Shown: one piece after another, positions 17,026 to 25,819 of the stretch
How the letters are laid out: each line of letters begins with the position of its first letter
Position numbering within the stretch: position 1 is the first letter of the stretch
Source: Micromonospora rubida
GTDB lineage: Bacteria > Actinomycetota > Actinomycetes > Mycobacteriales > Micromonosporaceae
Direction of reading: 5' to 3'
Assembly (NCBI RefSeq): GCF_009908295.1
Contig: NZ_JAAALO010000003.1
Coordinates: forward strand, 868,001-932,000
DNA length: 64,000 bases
Position numbers and translations under genes: made by a program
Notes under the pieces: generated by a model
The model's database searches: none
What the model was told of the DNA's origin: nothing
What the model saw: the letters and a program-made list of their open reading frames with translations, nothing else

Positions 17026-17811
17026 ATGGCAGACGAGCGAGCACGCTACTTCCGCGAGCTGCGCCGGCTGCGGCGGGCCGCCCGCCGGTGGAGCGTCCTG
17101 GGTGGCGGCCTGACCGGGGCGGCGGCCGTGCTGACCCCGTACGCCGGGCTCGGGCTGCCCGACGCGGCCTGGGCCGGCGCCGCAGGCAGCGCGGTGGCCC
17201 TGGCCGCCTGGCGCTGGCTCGACCTGCGGGCCCTCGCGGCCCGCCCCGCGCCCCCGGCGCTCGATCCGGCCGAGGCCGCAGCCCGGTCCCGGGCCCGGCT
17301 GGTCGCCGCCGTGGAACGGCTCCCGGCCGGGCAGGGGATAGTGGCCGAGGTGCGCCGGGCCCGGGACCGGCTGGCCCTGCGGGGCACCAGCGTGGCCGAG
17401 CCGTGGGCCCGGCTGGACCGGGCCGCGCTGACCCTCGGCGGGATGACCGGCCGGCTGACCGGGCTGGCCGAGCCGGCCGTGCTGGAGGCGGCCGCCGCCG
17501 ACCGTTCACTGCGTGAGTTGGCCGGGCGGACGTCCAGCGTCGAGCGGGCCCTACGGCTCGCCCCGGCCGACGCCCGGGCCCCGCTCGCCGAGGCCCATCG
17601 GGAACTGTCCGGGCAGCTCGAAAGCGGGGTGGCCGCGTACGAGCGGCTGGTGGTGGCCGCCGCCGGCTACCTGGCCGAGGACGCCCGCCCCACCAGCGAG
17701 CACGCCGCCGCGTCCCGGCTCGCCGAGGCGACCGACCTGCTGCACGGGGTGGCCTCGGCGCTGGCCGAGCTGCGCACGGTCGGCGACCCCCAGCGCGCCC
17801 CCACCCGCTGA
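17026..17811 (+). CDS. PspM-like phage-shock membrane protein
   Basis: Protein of 261 residues with two closely spaced hydrophobic segments near residues 24-62, followed by a helical cytoplasmic domain rich in Ala, Arg and Leu. The position directly behind pspA and the layout (short N-terminus, hairpin of two membrane helices, long helical tail) match PspM (Rv2743c), which anchors PspA at the membrane in mycobacteria. Identity rests on context and topology rather than on clear motifs. AGGAGG lies 7 bases before ATG 17026. Confidence 0.65.
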   Translation: MADERARYFRELRRLRRAARRWSVLGGGLTGAAAVLTPYAGLGLPDAAWAGAAGSAVALAAWRWLDLRALAARPAPPALDPAEAAARSRARLVAAVERLPAGQGIVAEVRRARDRLALRGTSVAEPWARLDRAALTLGGMTGRLTGLAEPAVLEAAAADRSLRELAGRTSSVERALRLAPADARAPLAEAHRELSGQLESGVAAYERLVVAAAGYLAEDARPTSEHAAASRLAEATDLLHGVASALAELRTVGDPQRAPTR

Positions 17812-17815
17812 CCGC

Positions 17816-20800
17816 TCAGCCGGGGGTGCTCACCGCCACCGCCGGGGTGAACGGCGAGCTGCCGACCACGTTGAACGACCGCACCCGGTAGTGGTACGTC
17901 ACGCCCCGGGCCAGCCCGGTGTTGGTGAACCCCCGCCCGTACACCGTGAACGCGACGGCCTCCCGCTCGAACGCCGGGTCGAGGGCCCGCTGCACCACGA
18001 AACCCGCCCCCGGCCCGCCCGGCGGCCCCGCCGCCCAGGTCAGCGCCACCGTCGCCGTGTCGGGCGCGGGGGCGCTCGCGGCACCGGCCAGCGCCGTCGG
18101 CGGCGCGGGGCGGGGCGGGGTGCTGACGGTGGCGACCGTCGACCACGGCGACGCCGTACCCAGGTAGGTGGTCCGCACCCGGTAGTAGTAGGTGGTCTCC
18201 GGGGCGACCACGGCGTCCAGGTGCTGCCCGTCCACCCCGATCGCGGTGGTCACCGGCCCGCTGGTGAACGTGGGGTTGGTGGCCCGCTGCACGTCCACGC
18301 CGGTGGCGAAGGAGCGGTTCGCCCAGCGCAGCGCCACCCGCGGCGGCGCGGCCGGCGGGATCGCCGCGACCAGCCCGGCCGGGGCGGCGAGCCGGACCGT
18401 CGCCGGCACCCCGTTGGACCAGGCCGAGCAGCTCACCTCGTTCTCCGCCCGGATCCGGTAGTGGTACGTCACCCCGGGGGTGACCGTCGCGTCGGTGTAC
18501 CGGCTGGCGGCGGCGGCCACCGTGATCGCGGTGACCCCCTCGGTGAACGCGATGTCGGTGGCCCGCTGGAGCAGGTGGCTGCGGGCCTGCGGGTGGCTGC
18601 CGTTGCCGGTCCAGGTCAGCGCGATCGCCGGCAGCACGGTCGCCGACCCGGCCACCGGCGTGGCCGTCAGCCCGGTCGGGGCCTTCGGGGCGACCCGCAG
18701 CACCAGCGGGCGGCTCATGCCCTGGTCCCGGTGGCCGCCGAGCTGGCTGTGCCAGCGGTACTCCCAGCCCATGTTGACCAGCTGGTTCACCACCGCAGCC
18801 GGCCGGCCGTCGAGCGGGCTGACCGGCGTCGAGCCGATCCGGGCGCCGGCCGGGCGCGTCGGGTCGAGCAGCCGGACGCTGTCGCCGAGCTTGAACGGCA
18901 GAACGGGCGCGACGGGGCGCAGCGCCACGACCACGTCCTCCCGGGGGTTGACCCGGACCGTCTCCTTCCAGCCCAGCTCGTTGGCCTCCGGCAGGCGGAT
19001 CGTGCCGTCCCGGCCGACCCGGTTGACGAGCTGCACGTCGCAGCCGCCGACGTGCACGGGGTGGGTCTGCCCGGCGTCCCCGGTGATCCGCCAGAGCTGG
19101 GTGCCGTCGGCGGGGGCGCCGATCGGGACCGTCGGGTCGGCGATCACCAGGGTCTCGGTGGCCGGGTCGACCGGCCCGAGCGGCAGGGTCACCGGGCCGA
19201 GCGGGCCGGCGTTCGGGTGGGCGACCCCGAGCCTGCCGGCCACCCGCCCGTACGCCGGCTCGAACAGCTGACCCACCGCCTTGACCGCCAGCGGCAGGGT
19301 CACCGGGGCGGCGGCACCGGCCGGGGTGAAGCTGACCGAGGTGGCGTGCGCCGTGACCACGGTGTCCCCGGCCGTGCGGGTGCCGAACGCGGCGTCGTAC
19401 GCCGGCTGGGGCACGATCGGCGGGCGCTGGCTGGCCGCGTACGCGGCGGGTAGTTGGTCGGCGAGCCGGGCCAGGTCGAACGGCTCGGCGGGCTCGCCGG
19501 CCACCCGGAACTGGAGCAGGGTGCGGGTGTTCGGGCCGTACCCGGGGCGGGTGCCGGCGATCCCGCCCACGGCGGTGCGGTCCGGCGCGTCGGTGTGGTG
19601 GTCGTAGCGGGGGTCGAACCGGGGCAGCGGGGCCGGGCAGTCGTTGTACAGGATCACCGTGGCCCCGGGCGGGACGGCGGAGAAGTCGACCACCACGTCG
19701 GCCCGTTCCCCCGGGGCGAGCAGCAGGGTGTGCCCGTCGACGTTCAGCACGGTCGGGTCCTGCCGGTCGTACCGGTAGCCCACCGGGCGGTTGGGCAGCA
19801 CCACCGGGGCGGGCAGCAGCCCGCACTCGTTGCCGACCTGGACGAACTCCGGCCCGGTCGCGGCGGGGTCCGGCACCCCGCCGTCGCGGCCGTCCGTGGG
19901 CCAGCGCGCCGGGCGGCCGGGGGAGCGGACCGCCTCCACCATCGGCACCTCGCCCGCGTCGGCGTCGCGCAGCTCGCCGTCCGGGCCCCACATCGGGCCG
20001 TCCGAGCGGGCCCGGTAGAGCTGGAGGTTCAGGCCGCGGTCCGCGCAGGCGTTGAGGATCCGGAACCGGTACGCCCTCGGCGCCACCGTCAGGTACGGGT
20101 AGGCGACGCCGTTGACCAGCGGGGTGTCGCCGTACGCCTCCGGCACCGCCGACGGGTGCGGCACGCCCGGGGTCAGCGGTGGCTCGTCGGGGGCGGCGAC
20201 CGGATCGTGGTGCGGGTTCGGCGCCGGCCCGGCCGGGCGGCCGTCGGTCTCCTGGTCCGGCCCCATTCGGGCGGCCGCCTCCCGGCCCGGCGGGGGGCCG
20301 GTCCACGGGCCGTAGTCCCAGCGGCCGGTCGGGTTGCCGCCCGAGGCCCGGTACGGGTTCTGCCGGGGCTGGTAGACGTGCGGGTGCCACAGGCTGCCCC
20401 GGGCCCCCCAGCGGTCCCGGTCCCAGGTCGGGTCCTCGGCGGCGAGCTGGGTGTCGTCCGGCACGAAGGTGCGGTCCTGGATCACCAGCGGCAACTGCTC
20501 GGCGGGCAGCACCCCGTCGGCGACGAGGCGTTCCTCGGCCGGGTCGGTGAGCAGGTAGAGCGCGAGCTGCCCGGAGTGGACGGTGAGCCGGGACAGGCCG
20601 AGCGTGTTGTCGTGCAGCCACATCAGCCGGCCGCTCTGCTCGTTCGGGTAGTACAGGGTCGTCGCCCCGGGGCCGGGCGGCGGCATGTCCGGCACGTGGG
20701 TCAGCCCCACCCCCGTCGGGTACGGGGTGATCTCGCCGGCCGGGGTCACCCACTGCCACGGGTTGCCGGCGCTGATCCAGCCGGTCTGCCCGCCGTACAG

Positions 20801-21457
20801 GTGCGGCACGGCCCGGTTCTGCGGGTACGGCGCCGGCCCGTCCAGCGGCCCGGCTCCCGCCCCGTCGAGGGTCGGATCGACCGGCAGGAACAGGTCGCCG
20901 GCCCGGCCGGTGGGGAGCTGGTTGATGAACTTGATCCGTACCGGCCGGCCCCGCCGGGCCACGATCACCGGCCCGAGCAGGTACGGCCGGTCGGGCGGGG
21001 CGACCGTATTGTGCCCGGAGCCGTCGGTGCCCAGGTTGAGCTGCCGGTAGCCGCGCAGGCGGGTGGCGGGCAGGTCGCGGTGCAGGCGCTGGGCGTACTC
21101 CTGGAGGCCGATCTCGTAGTAGTCGCAGCCCGGCCAGGTGATGGTGTCGGGTACGGCCACCGGCAGGTACCCGCCCAGCTCGGTGCGGCCCGCCTCGCCA
21201 GGGCCCGGCAGCGCGTCGACGAACTTGCGCAGGCCGGTGCCGGGGATCGTTCCGCCCCGCCCGTCGGGGACCGGCAGCGGGCTGGCGGCGAAGTTGGGCA
21301 CCGGCCCGAAGCAGCGCGGGACCGCGGCCGGGTCGAGGCTGGCCGGGGCGGGGGCCGCCTCCTCGGCGGCCCGGGCGGCCGGCACGGTCGGCCCGCCCTC
21401 CCGGCCGGTGCGGACGGCCCGGCCGGTGAGGTTGGGGCGCAGTCTGCGGAACAGCAC
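17816..21457 (-). CDS. Multicopper-oxidase-like protein with degenerate copper sites and three FN3 domains
   Basis: Protein of 1213 residues. Residues about 60-920 follow the CotA/laccase fold, with recognisable anchors such as INQLPTGRAGDLFLPVD and YYPNEQSGRLMWLHDNTLG. The copper-binding motifs are altered: HLYG (about 218, expected HLHG), HDN (about 281, expected HDH), HPVHVGGCDV (about 798, second His missing) and WHSQLGGHRDQGM (about 900, expected HCH...H....M, so the type-1 cysteine is lost). Three fibronectin type III domains fill residues 927-1213. No signal peptide is evident. A redox function is therefore unlikely; a structural or binding role is possible. GTG start with GGGAGAG upstream. 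Confidence 0.75.
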   Translation of the reverse strand: MLFRRLRPNLTGRAVRTGREGGPTVPAARAAEEAAPAPASLDPAAVPRCFGPVPNFAASPLPVPDGRGGTIPGTGLRKFVDALPGPGEAGRTELGGYLPVAVPDTITWPGCDYYEIGLQEYAQRLHRDLPATRLRGYRQLNLGTDGSGHNTVAPPDRPYLLGPVIVARRGRPVRIKFINQLPTGRAGDLFLPVDPTLDGAGAGPLDGPAPYPQNRAVPHLYGGQTGWISAGNPWQWVTPAGEITPYPTGVGLTHVPDMPPPGPGATTLYYPNEQSGRLMWLHDNTLGLSRLTVHSGQLALYLLTDPAEERLVADGVLPAEQLPLVIQDRTFVPDDTQLAAEDPTWDRDRWGARGSLWHPHVYQPRQNPYRASGGNPTGRWDYGPWTGPPPGREAAARMGPDQETDGRPAGPAPNPHHDPVAAPDEPPLTPGVPHPSAVPEAYGDTPLVNGVAYPYLTVAPRAYRFRILNACADRGLNLQLYRARSDGPMWGPDGELRDADAGEVPMVEAVRSPGRPARWPTDGRDGGVPDPAATGPEFVQVGNECGLLPAPVVLPNRPVGYRYDRQDPTVLNVDGHTLLLAPGERADVVVDFSAVPPGATVILYNDCPAPLPRFDPRYDHHTDAPDRTAVGGIAGTRPGYGPNTRTLLQFRVAGEPAEPFDLARLADQLPAAYAASQRPPIVPQPAYDAAFGTRTAGDTVVTAHATSVSFTPAGAAAPVTLPLAVKAVGQLFEPAYGRVAGRLGVAHPNAGPLGPVTLPLGPVDPATETLVIADPTVPIGAPADGTQLWRITGDAGQTHPVHVGGCDVQLVNRVGRDGTIRLPEANELGWKETVRVNPREDVVVALRPVAPVLPFKLGDSVRLLDPTRPAGARIGSTPVSPLDGRPAAVVNQLVNMGWEYRWHSQLGGHRDQGMSRPLVLRVAPKAPTGLTATPVAGSATVLPAIALTWTGNGSHPQARSHLLQRATDIAFTEGVTAITVAAAASRYTDATVTPGVTYHYRIRAENEVSCSAWSNGVPATVRLAAPAGLVAAIPPAAPPRVALRWANRSFATGVDVQRATNPTFTSGPVTTAIGVDGQHLDAVVAPETTYYYRVRTTYLGTASPWSTVATVSTPPRPAPPTALAGAASAPAPDTATVALTWAAGPPGGPGAGFVVQRALDPAFEREAVAFTVYGRGFTNTGLARGVTYHYRVRSFNVVGSSPFTPAVAVSTPG

Positions 21458-21667
21458 GATGGCTCTCCCCGGGATCGAGGCGGGCCGACCGCCACTTCCT
21501 CGGGGCGGCCGACCGCGCCTGTTGACGATCGGTGAGCACTCAACCGCAGCATGCGACGTCGGACCCCGGGTTAGGAATTACCCAATCGTCCGTATCTGCG
21601 AATGTCCCGGCCCGTGGGACGGACGCGTCCGGGCAGGTCAGGGGGGCGACCGGCCCGGCCGCCGGGT

Positions 21668-22522
21668 TCAGGACGGCGCAGGTCGGGGCGGCGCGGCAGC
21701 CAGCGGGGCGGGCTGACAGGCCGGGCACCAGTAGGTGACCCGTACGCCCAGCTCCTCCTTGCGGATCGCGGTGCCGCAGCGGCGGCAGGGCTGGGCCCGC
21801 CGGCCGTACACGTAGCTGGTCCGCCCCCGGTGCAGCGAGCCGGTGGTGCTCTGGGTCCACCGCCCCCGGTTGGCCGCCAACAGCTTCTGCGCGAGCGTCA
21901 CCGTGCCGACCAGGTCGGGCACCGAGCCGACCGGGGTCCACGGCGAGATCCCACGCAGGAACAGCACCTCGCACTTGTACAGGTTGCCGACGCCGGCCAG
22001 GTTGCGCTGGTCGAGCAGCGCCTCCCCGATCGCCGCCGCCGGGTGCGCGGCGAGCCGGCGGACCGCCTCGGCCGGGTCCCAGTCGACGCCGAGCAGGTCC
22101 GGCCCGAGGTGCCCCACCAGCGTGTCCTCCTCGGCCGTCGGCACCAGCGCCAGTTCGTGCAGGTGGTACCCGACGGCCACCGCCTCGGGGCCGCGCAGCA
22201 CCGCCCGGATCAGGTGCGCGGGCCGGGCCGTCCAGCGTTCGCCCGGCGCGTACGCCCGCCAGGCCCCGTCCATCCGCAGGTGCGAGTGCAGCGTCCAGCG
22301 GGTCGTCCGATCGTCAGCGGCGGCCGGGGCGGTGACCGGCTCCGGGGCGGTGAGCCGGAGCAGCAGGTGCTTGCCCCGGCTGGCCGACTCGCGCACCGTC
22401 CAGCCGGTCAGGTCAACGGTGGCCAACTGCGGCACCCGAAAATCGGAGCCGGTGAGCCGGGCCCCGACGAGGGCGCGGTGCAGGACGCGGGCGGTGTTCC
22501 AGACGGTGTCGCCTTCGGGCAC
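21668..22522 (-). CDS. nei2: Endonuclease VIII-type DNA glycosylase (Nei2)
   Basis: Fpg/Nei family DNA glycosylase/AP lyase of 284 residues that removes oxidised bases. The catalytic N-terminus MPEGDT (Pro2 nucleophile after Met removal, Glu3) is intact, as is the H2TH region (AIGEALLDQRNLAGVGNLY) and a C-terminal zinc finger CRRC...CPAC. It resembles mycobacterial Nei2, whose gene lies next to lhr; here lhr is 27 kb away. The GTG at 22522 is preceded, 6 bases upstream, by GAGAAT on the minus strand, a plausible -10 for a leaderless transcript. Confidence 0.9.
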   Translation of the reverse strand: MPEGDTVWNTARVLHRALVGARLTGSDFRVPQLATVDLTGWTVRESASRGKHLLLRLTAPEPVTAPAAADDRTTRWTLHSHLRMDGAWRAYAPGERWTARPAHLIRAVLRGPEAVAVGYHLHELALVPTAEEDTLVGHLGPDLLGVDWDPAEAVRRLAAHPAAAIGEALLDQRNLAGVGNLYKCEVLFLRGISPWTPVGSVPDLVGTVTLAQKLLAANRGRWTQSTTGSLHRGRTSYVYGRRAQPCRRCGTAIRKEELGVRVTYWCPACQPAPLAAAPPRPAPS

Positions 22523-22630
22523 CCCGCCATTCTCCCTCCCCGAGTGGGATTCGCATGTATCGCCATTTGTACGGAGGTTCCCATCGATCTACCAAAGCGT
22601 GACGATCAGGGGGTTCTGAGGAGGAACAAC

Positions 22631-23944
22631 GTGAATTGTCCACGTACTCGCGCCCGTCGCCTCGTCCTCTCCCCGCTGCTCGCCGTCGCTCTCGCCCTCG
22701 CGCTCTACCCGGCCGCCGCCCCCGTCCCGCCCGTCCCCGCCCTGTTGACGGCGGCCGCCGCCGCAGCTCCCCGCGCCGCCGACCCGGTGGTGTCGACCGA
22801 GCGGTGGGACGCCGACCTCTCCCGCGCCGACGGCCTCAACGCCCGCTGGGCCGACGGCGGGCTCCGGCTGGCCGACCGGACGCCGCAAGCCGTCACCTCC
22901 GCCGCCCTGGACCGGCACACGCCGGTCGCCGAGGGTGCGTATCTGAGCCCGGAGCACGCCCTGATCCGACCCGCCACCCGGGTCCGTGCCGAGGTGGACG
23001 CGGACGCCGGCCCGGACGCCGCAGTGGAGGTCCAGGTGCGCGGCCGGCACGCCGCCGGCTGGACCGAGTGGCGCACGGCCGGCCCGGCCGCCGTCTTCGA
23101 CCGGCCGGTCACCCGGGTCCAGGCCCGGGTGCTGCTCACCGCCCGCGCCGCCGGGGCCACCCTCGCGGTACGCGCCGTCCGGCTCACCGCCGACCGGGCT
23201 GCCGTCGCCGCCGCGTCCACCCCTGACCGGGCTGCCGTCGCCGCCGCGTCCACCCCCGGCCGGGTCTACCGGGTCTACGCCACCCGGATCGGGCTGGTCG
23301 GCGGGACCACCGCCAACGGGCACGTCGTCACGTCCCGCGACCACTTCGCGGCGCTGCCGTCCCGGCGCTCGCTCTCCCCGCGCGGCACCGGCGACTACAC
23401 CCTCCGGGTCTGCACCACCAGCGGCAGCCGCTGCGAGTACGCCCCGGTCTGGGACGTCGGGCCGTGGAACACCCGGGACGACTACTGGAACCCCGCCGCC
23501 GTCCGGGAGAACTGGAAGGACCTCCCCCAGGGCAGGCCCGAGGCGCAGGCGGCGTACCAGTCCGGCTACAACGGCGGGCGGGACCAGTTCGGCCGGACCG
23601 TGCTGAACCCTGGCGGCGTCGACCTCGCCGACGGCACCTTCTGGGACGGCCTCCAACTCACCGACAACGCCTGGGTGGACGTCGCGTACCTGTGGACCGG
23701 CACCGGCCCGCACGGCGTGATCGGCTCCGGCCCGCTCAACCTCCGCACCGGCCCCGGCACCGGGTACGCCGTCCGTGGCCTCGCCGCCACGTACGCCCAC
23801 GTGCCGATCCAGTGCTACGTCACCGGCCAGACCGTCAGCGGCCCCTACCGGACCACGAACCGGTGGAACCGCCTCGCCAGCGGGCAGTACGTCAGCCACG
23901 CGTACATCTCCGCCGCGTACGGCGGGGCCGCCCCGCGCTGCTGA
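22631..23944 (+). CDS. Secreted SH3-domain protein
   Basis: Exported protein of 437 residues. A signal peptide (residues about 1-35, LVLSPLLAVALALALYPAAA) is followed by a beta-rich domain (VEVQVRGRHAAGWTEW), a linker that carries an exact tandem duplication of 11 residues (DRAAVAAASTP), a central domain with two cysteines (VCTTSGSRCEYAPVWDVGPW), and a C-terminal bacterial SH3 domain (GPLNLRTGPGTGYAVRG) likely to bind cell-wall peptides. Similar proteins in actinomycetes lack known enzymes. GAGGAGG lies 6 bases before GTG 22631. The in-frame region upstream is noncoding. Confidence 0.75.
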   Translation: MNCPRTRARRLVLSPLLAVALALALYPAAAPVPPVPALLTAAAAAAPRAADPVVSTERWDADLSRADGLNARWADGGLRLADRTPQAVTSAALDRHTPVAEGAYLSPEHALIRPATRVRAEVDADAGPDAAVEVQVRGRHAAGWTEWRTAGPAAVFDRPVTRVQARVLLTARAAGATLAVRAVRLTADRAAVAAASTPDRAAVAAASTPGRVYRVYATRIGLVGGTTANGHVVTSRDHFAALPSRRSLSPRGTGDYTLRVCTTSGSRCEYAPVWDVGPWNTRDDYWNPAAVRENWKDLPQGRPEAQAAYQSGYNGGRDQFGRTVLNPGGVDLADGTFWDGLQLTDNAWVDVAYLWTGTGPHGVIGSGPLNLRTGPGTGYAVRGLAATYAHVPIQCYVTGQTVSGPYRTTNRWNRLASGQYVSHAYISAAYGGAAPRC

Positions 23945-24041
23945 CCGCGACCGGCCTGGCCCCGGGCGCTCGTGTCCTGGCCCCTCGTGTCCTGGCCCCT
24001 CGCCCGGTCCCGCGTCGGCGCGGCGTCCGGCGTCGCCCCGG

Positions 24042-24065
24042 CCCGTCCCCACGTTCGGGGGCGGG
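24042..24065. terminator. Hairpin between convergent SH3 and CPCC genes
   Basis: A 9-bp stem (one G-U pair) with a 6-base loop ends one base before the CPCC stop codon. It probably terminates the SH3 transcript. Just upstream, at 23970-23999, two exact copies of a 15-base unit (TCGTGTCCTGGCCCC) sit in tandem. Confidence 0.5.
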
Positions 24066-24341
24066 TCAGGGGCGTTCCTCCGGGCGGGCCGGGCGCACGA
24101 TCTCCTGGTAGCGGGGGTGGCTGGCGCCGTAGATGGCGAAGTTGAGCCGCGCGAGAGACAGGCTCAGGTCGCCGTTCGGGCCGCCCCGCACCACGTCGGC
24201 GTCGGCGTCGCCCTGGCCGTCGTCGGTCCAGAAGCAGACCGGGCAGGTGCCGCCCCCGGTTTTCGATGCGCAGCAGGGGCATGCCGACGGAACCCATTGT
24301 TCACCCACCGGAAGAGCATTCCACAAGCGGCCACCGGGCAT
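24066..24341 (-). CDS. CPCC-type cysteine-rich protein
   Basis: Small protein (91 residues) of the CPCC family (Cys_rich_CPCC). The CPCC...CPVC pair near residues 21-34 is followed by FWTDDGQGDADADVVRGGPN, the typical sequence of this family, which probably binds one zinc ion. Function is unknown. The ATG at 24341 is the longest reasonable start; a GTG at 24308 would still keep both Cys pairs. No partner gene is apparent. Confidence 0.75.
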   Translation of the reverse strand: MPGGRLWNALPVGEQWVPSACPCCASKTGGGTCPVCFWTDDGQGDADADVVRGGPNGDLSLSLARLNFAIYGASHPRYQEIVRPARPEERP

Positions 24342-24424
24342 CAGTCCGGCGGTGGTCCGATTTCGTCACCCATCGGACGGCCGTTCCCGGCCGTTCCCCC
24401 GACCGCCCCTGCCCGGTGTCGGCC

Positions 24425-25207
24425 TCAGGCGGCGGTGACGGCCACCAGGTCGCCCGGCCCGGCCGCGAGCACGTCGGCGGCCCGGCCGCCGTTCACCGCC
24501 GCCGCGACCAGGCCGGCGGAGTCGACGTACACCACCAGCTCGCCGGGCGGGGCGTCGCCGAAGGTCCGCCCGTGCGCCGCCGGACGCCCGGCCACCCACA
24601 GCCGGGCCGGCAGCCTGGCCAGCAGCTCACCCGGCGCGGCGAGCTGCACGTTGCCGAAGTGGTCCATGGTCAGCACCTCGGCGGTGAAGCCGTCGGGGCC
24701 GGGCCGCACCACCGGCTCGGGGAGCCGGACCAGATCGGCGGGGTCGACCGCCGGGCCGGCGTCGGAAAGCGGCGCGCCGAGCGCCAGCCGGGCCGCGACC
24801 GGGGCGAACACGTCCCGGCCGTGGAAGGTGCGGGACACCTCGGGGGCCAGCCACTGTGGGTTGGTCAGCTCGACGGCCGCCGTGACGCCACCGAGCGCGG
24901 TGGCGGCGTCCAGCAGCAGCCCGTTGTCCGGCCCGACCAGCAGCCCACCGGGGGCGGCCAGGGCGATCCCGCGCCGGGCGGTGCCCACCCCAGGATCGAC
25001 CACCGCGACGTGCACCCCGACCGGCAGGTACGGCACCGTCTGGGCGAGCACGGCGGCGCCCCGGCGCACATCGGCCGGCGGGACCAGGTGGGTCACGTCG
25101 ATCACCCGGGCGGCCGGGGCGATCCGCCCGATCACCCCGTGGCAGGCGGCCACGAACCCGTCGGCGAGGCCGTAGTCGGTGGTCAGCGAGATCCACGCCA
25201 CGGGCAT
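24425..25207 (-). CDS. SAM hydroxide adenosyltransferase (DUF62)
   Basis: Protein of 260 residues in the family that hydrolyses S-adenosylmethionine to adenosine and methionine; its fluorinase and chlorinase cousins use halide instead. Motifs are present: LTTDYGLADGFVAA with the conserved aspartate near residue 11, VDVTHLVPPADVRRGA-like segments, VVDPGVGTARRGIAL, VGPDNGLLL, and a C-terminal domain with MDHFGNVQL. I see the hydroxide-type residues rather than the long loop of fluorinases. GAGGAGG lies immediately before ATG 25207 and at ideal distance for GTG 25201, so the start may be two codons later. Confidence 0.9.
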   Translation of the reverse strand: MPVAWISLTTDYGLADGFVAACHGVIGRIAPAARVIDVTHLVPPADVRRGAAVLAQTVPYLPVGVHVAVVDPGVGTARRGIALAAPGGLLVGPDNGLLLDAATALGGVTAAVELTNPQWLAPEVSRTFHGRDVFAPVAARLALGAPLSDAGPAVDPADLVRLPEPVVRPGPDGFTAEVLTMDHFGNVQLAAPGELLARLPARLWVAGRPAAHGRTFGDAPPGELVVYVDSAGLVAAAVNGGRAADVLAAGPGDLVAVTAA

Positions 25208-25273
25208 CCTCCTCGTACTCGGTGTCTCCGATGCCGCCCGCAGCGCGGGGCGGCGCGGCTGCCGGTTCGACGC

Positions 25274-25279
25274 TAACCT
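25274..25279 (+). promoter_or_regulatory. -10 box of the truncated hydrolase gene
   Basis: TAACCT ends 7 bases before the GTG at 25287. The promoter and start of the RBBP9-like gene are therefore intact although the gene itself is deleted. Confidence 0.5.
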
Positions 25280-25286
25280 CTCGGCC

Positions 25287-25517
25287 GTGACCCGTGTGCT
25301 GCTGGTGCCCGGCCGGAACGAGCCGCTGCCGTTCCCGTCGATCCTGGCCGCGAGCTGCAACGACCCGATGATGGCGTACGAGCGGGCGGCGCACTACGCC
25401 GGGCGGTGGGGGTCCGCACTGGTCGACCTCGGCGACGCCGGGCACGTCACCACCGCCGACGGGTACGGCCCGTGGCCCCTGGCGGAGGAGTTGATCGCCC
25501 AATTGATGGGCCGCTGA
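25287..25517 (+). pseudogene. RBBP9/YdeN-type serine hydrolase with internal deletion
   Basis: The 76-codon frame opens with the start of an RBBP9-type alpha/beta hydrolase (VTRVLLVPG, the first beta strand) and then jumps to the last 60 or so residues of the family (PFPSILAASCNDP...GDAGHVTTADGYGPWPLAEEL). About 90-100 residues, including the nucleophile elbow, are missing; the aspartate and histidine of the triad remain. The fusion is in frame and the leaderless promoter is retained, so a short protein may be made, but it cannot have normal hydrolase activity. Confidence 0.7.
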
Positions 25518-25682
25518 CCCCTTCAAGGAGCCGCGCGAGCGCTGCCGTCCACCGCGAGGTCGAGCGACAGCAACCACGACGTCGATTCCGGCAGGCTGCT
25601 CGCGATCAGCCGATCACCGTGCCCGACGGGACACGGGCGACTTTGCCCGCTACGAGATGCCCCCGGCCGGGCAGAACCGGTG

Positions 25683-25814
25683 GACGGTGGTTCCGATCGC
25701 GAGCTGGGCCGGCGGGTGGAGCACGCGTGGGTGACGTACCAGCACGCGCACTGACCGCAGTTGGTGCGGCTGGTGTCCGACCTGCTGGCGCTGCTGTCCA
25801 GTGTGCTCGAATAA
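25683..25814 (+). pseudogene. Remnant of an XRE regulator, middle part
   Basis: One frame reads DRELGRRVEHAWVTYQHAH, a stop codon (25752-25754), then PQLVRLVSDLLALLS and a second stop. This matches the segment after the helix-turn-helix in large actinomycete XRE regulators (helices before the TPR-like domain). The DNA-binding part upstream cannot be recognised. The matching C-terminal end appears at 26203-26352, on the far side of a small membrane-protein gene. Confidence 0.45.
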
Positions 25815-25819
25815 GGCCC

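Noticed and set aside
17667..21539. Very long minus-strand frame of about 1290 codons
   Set aside because: It is another frame over the multicopper-oxidase-like gene; Arg/Pro-rich composition and no family match mark it as a shadow of GC-rich coding DNA.
21602..22630. Extended N-terminus of the SH3 protein
   Set aside because: It is antisense to nei2 and precedes a clear Shine-Dalgarno, GTG and signal peptide at 22631.
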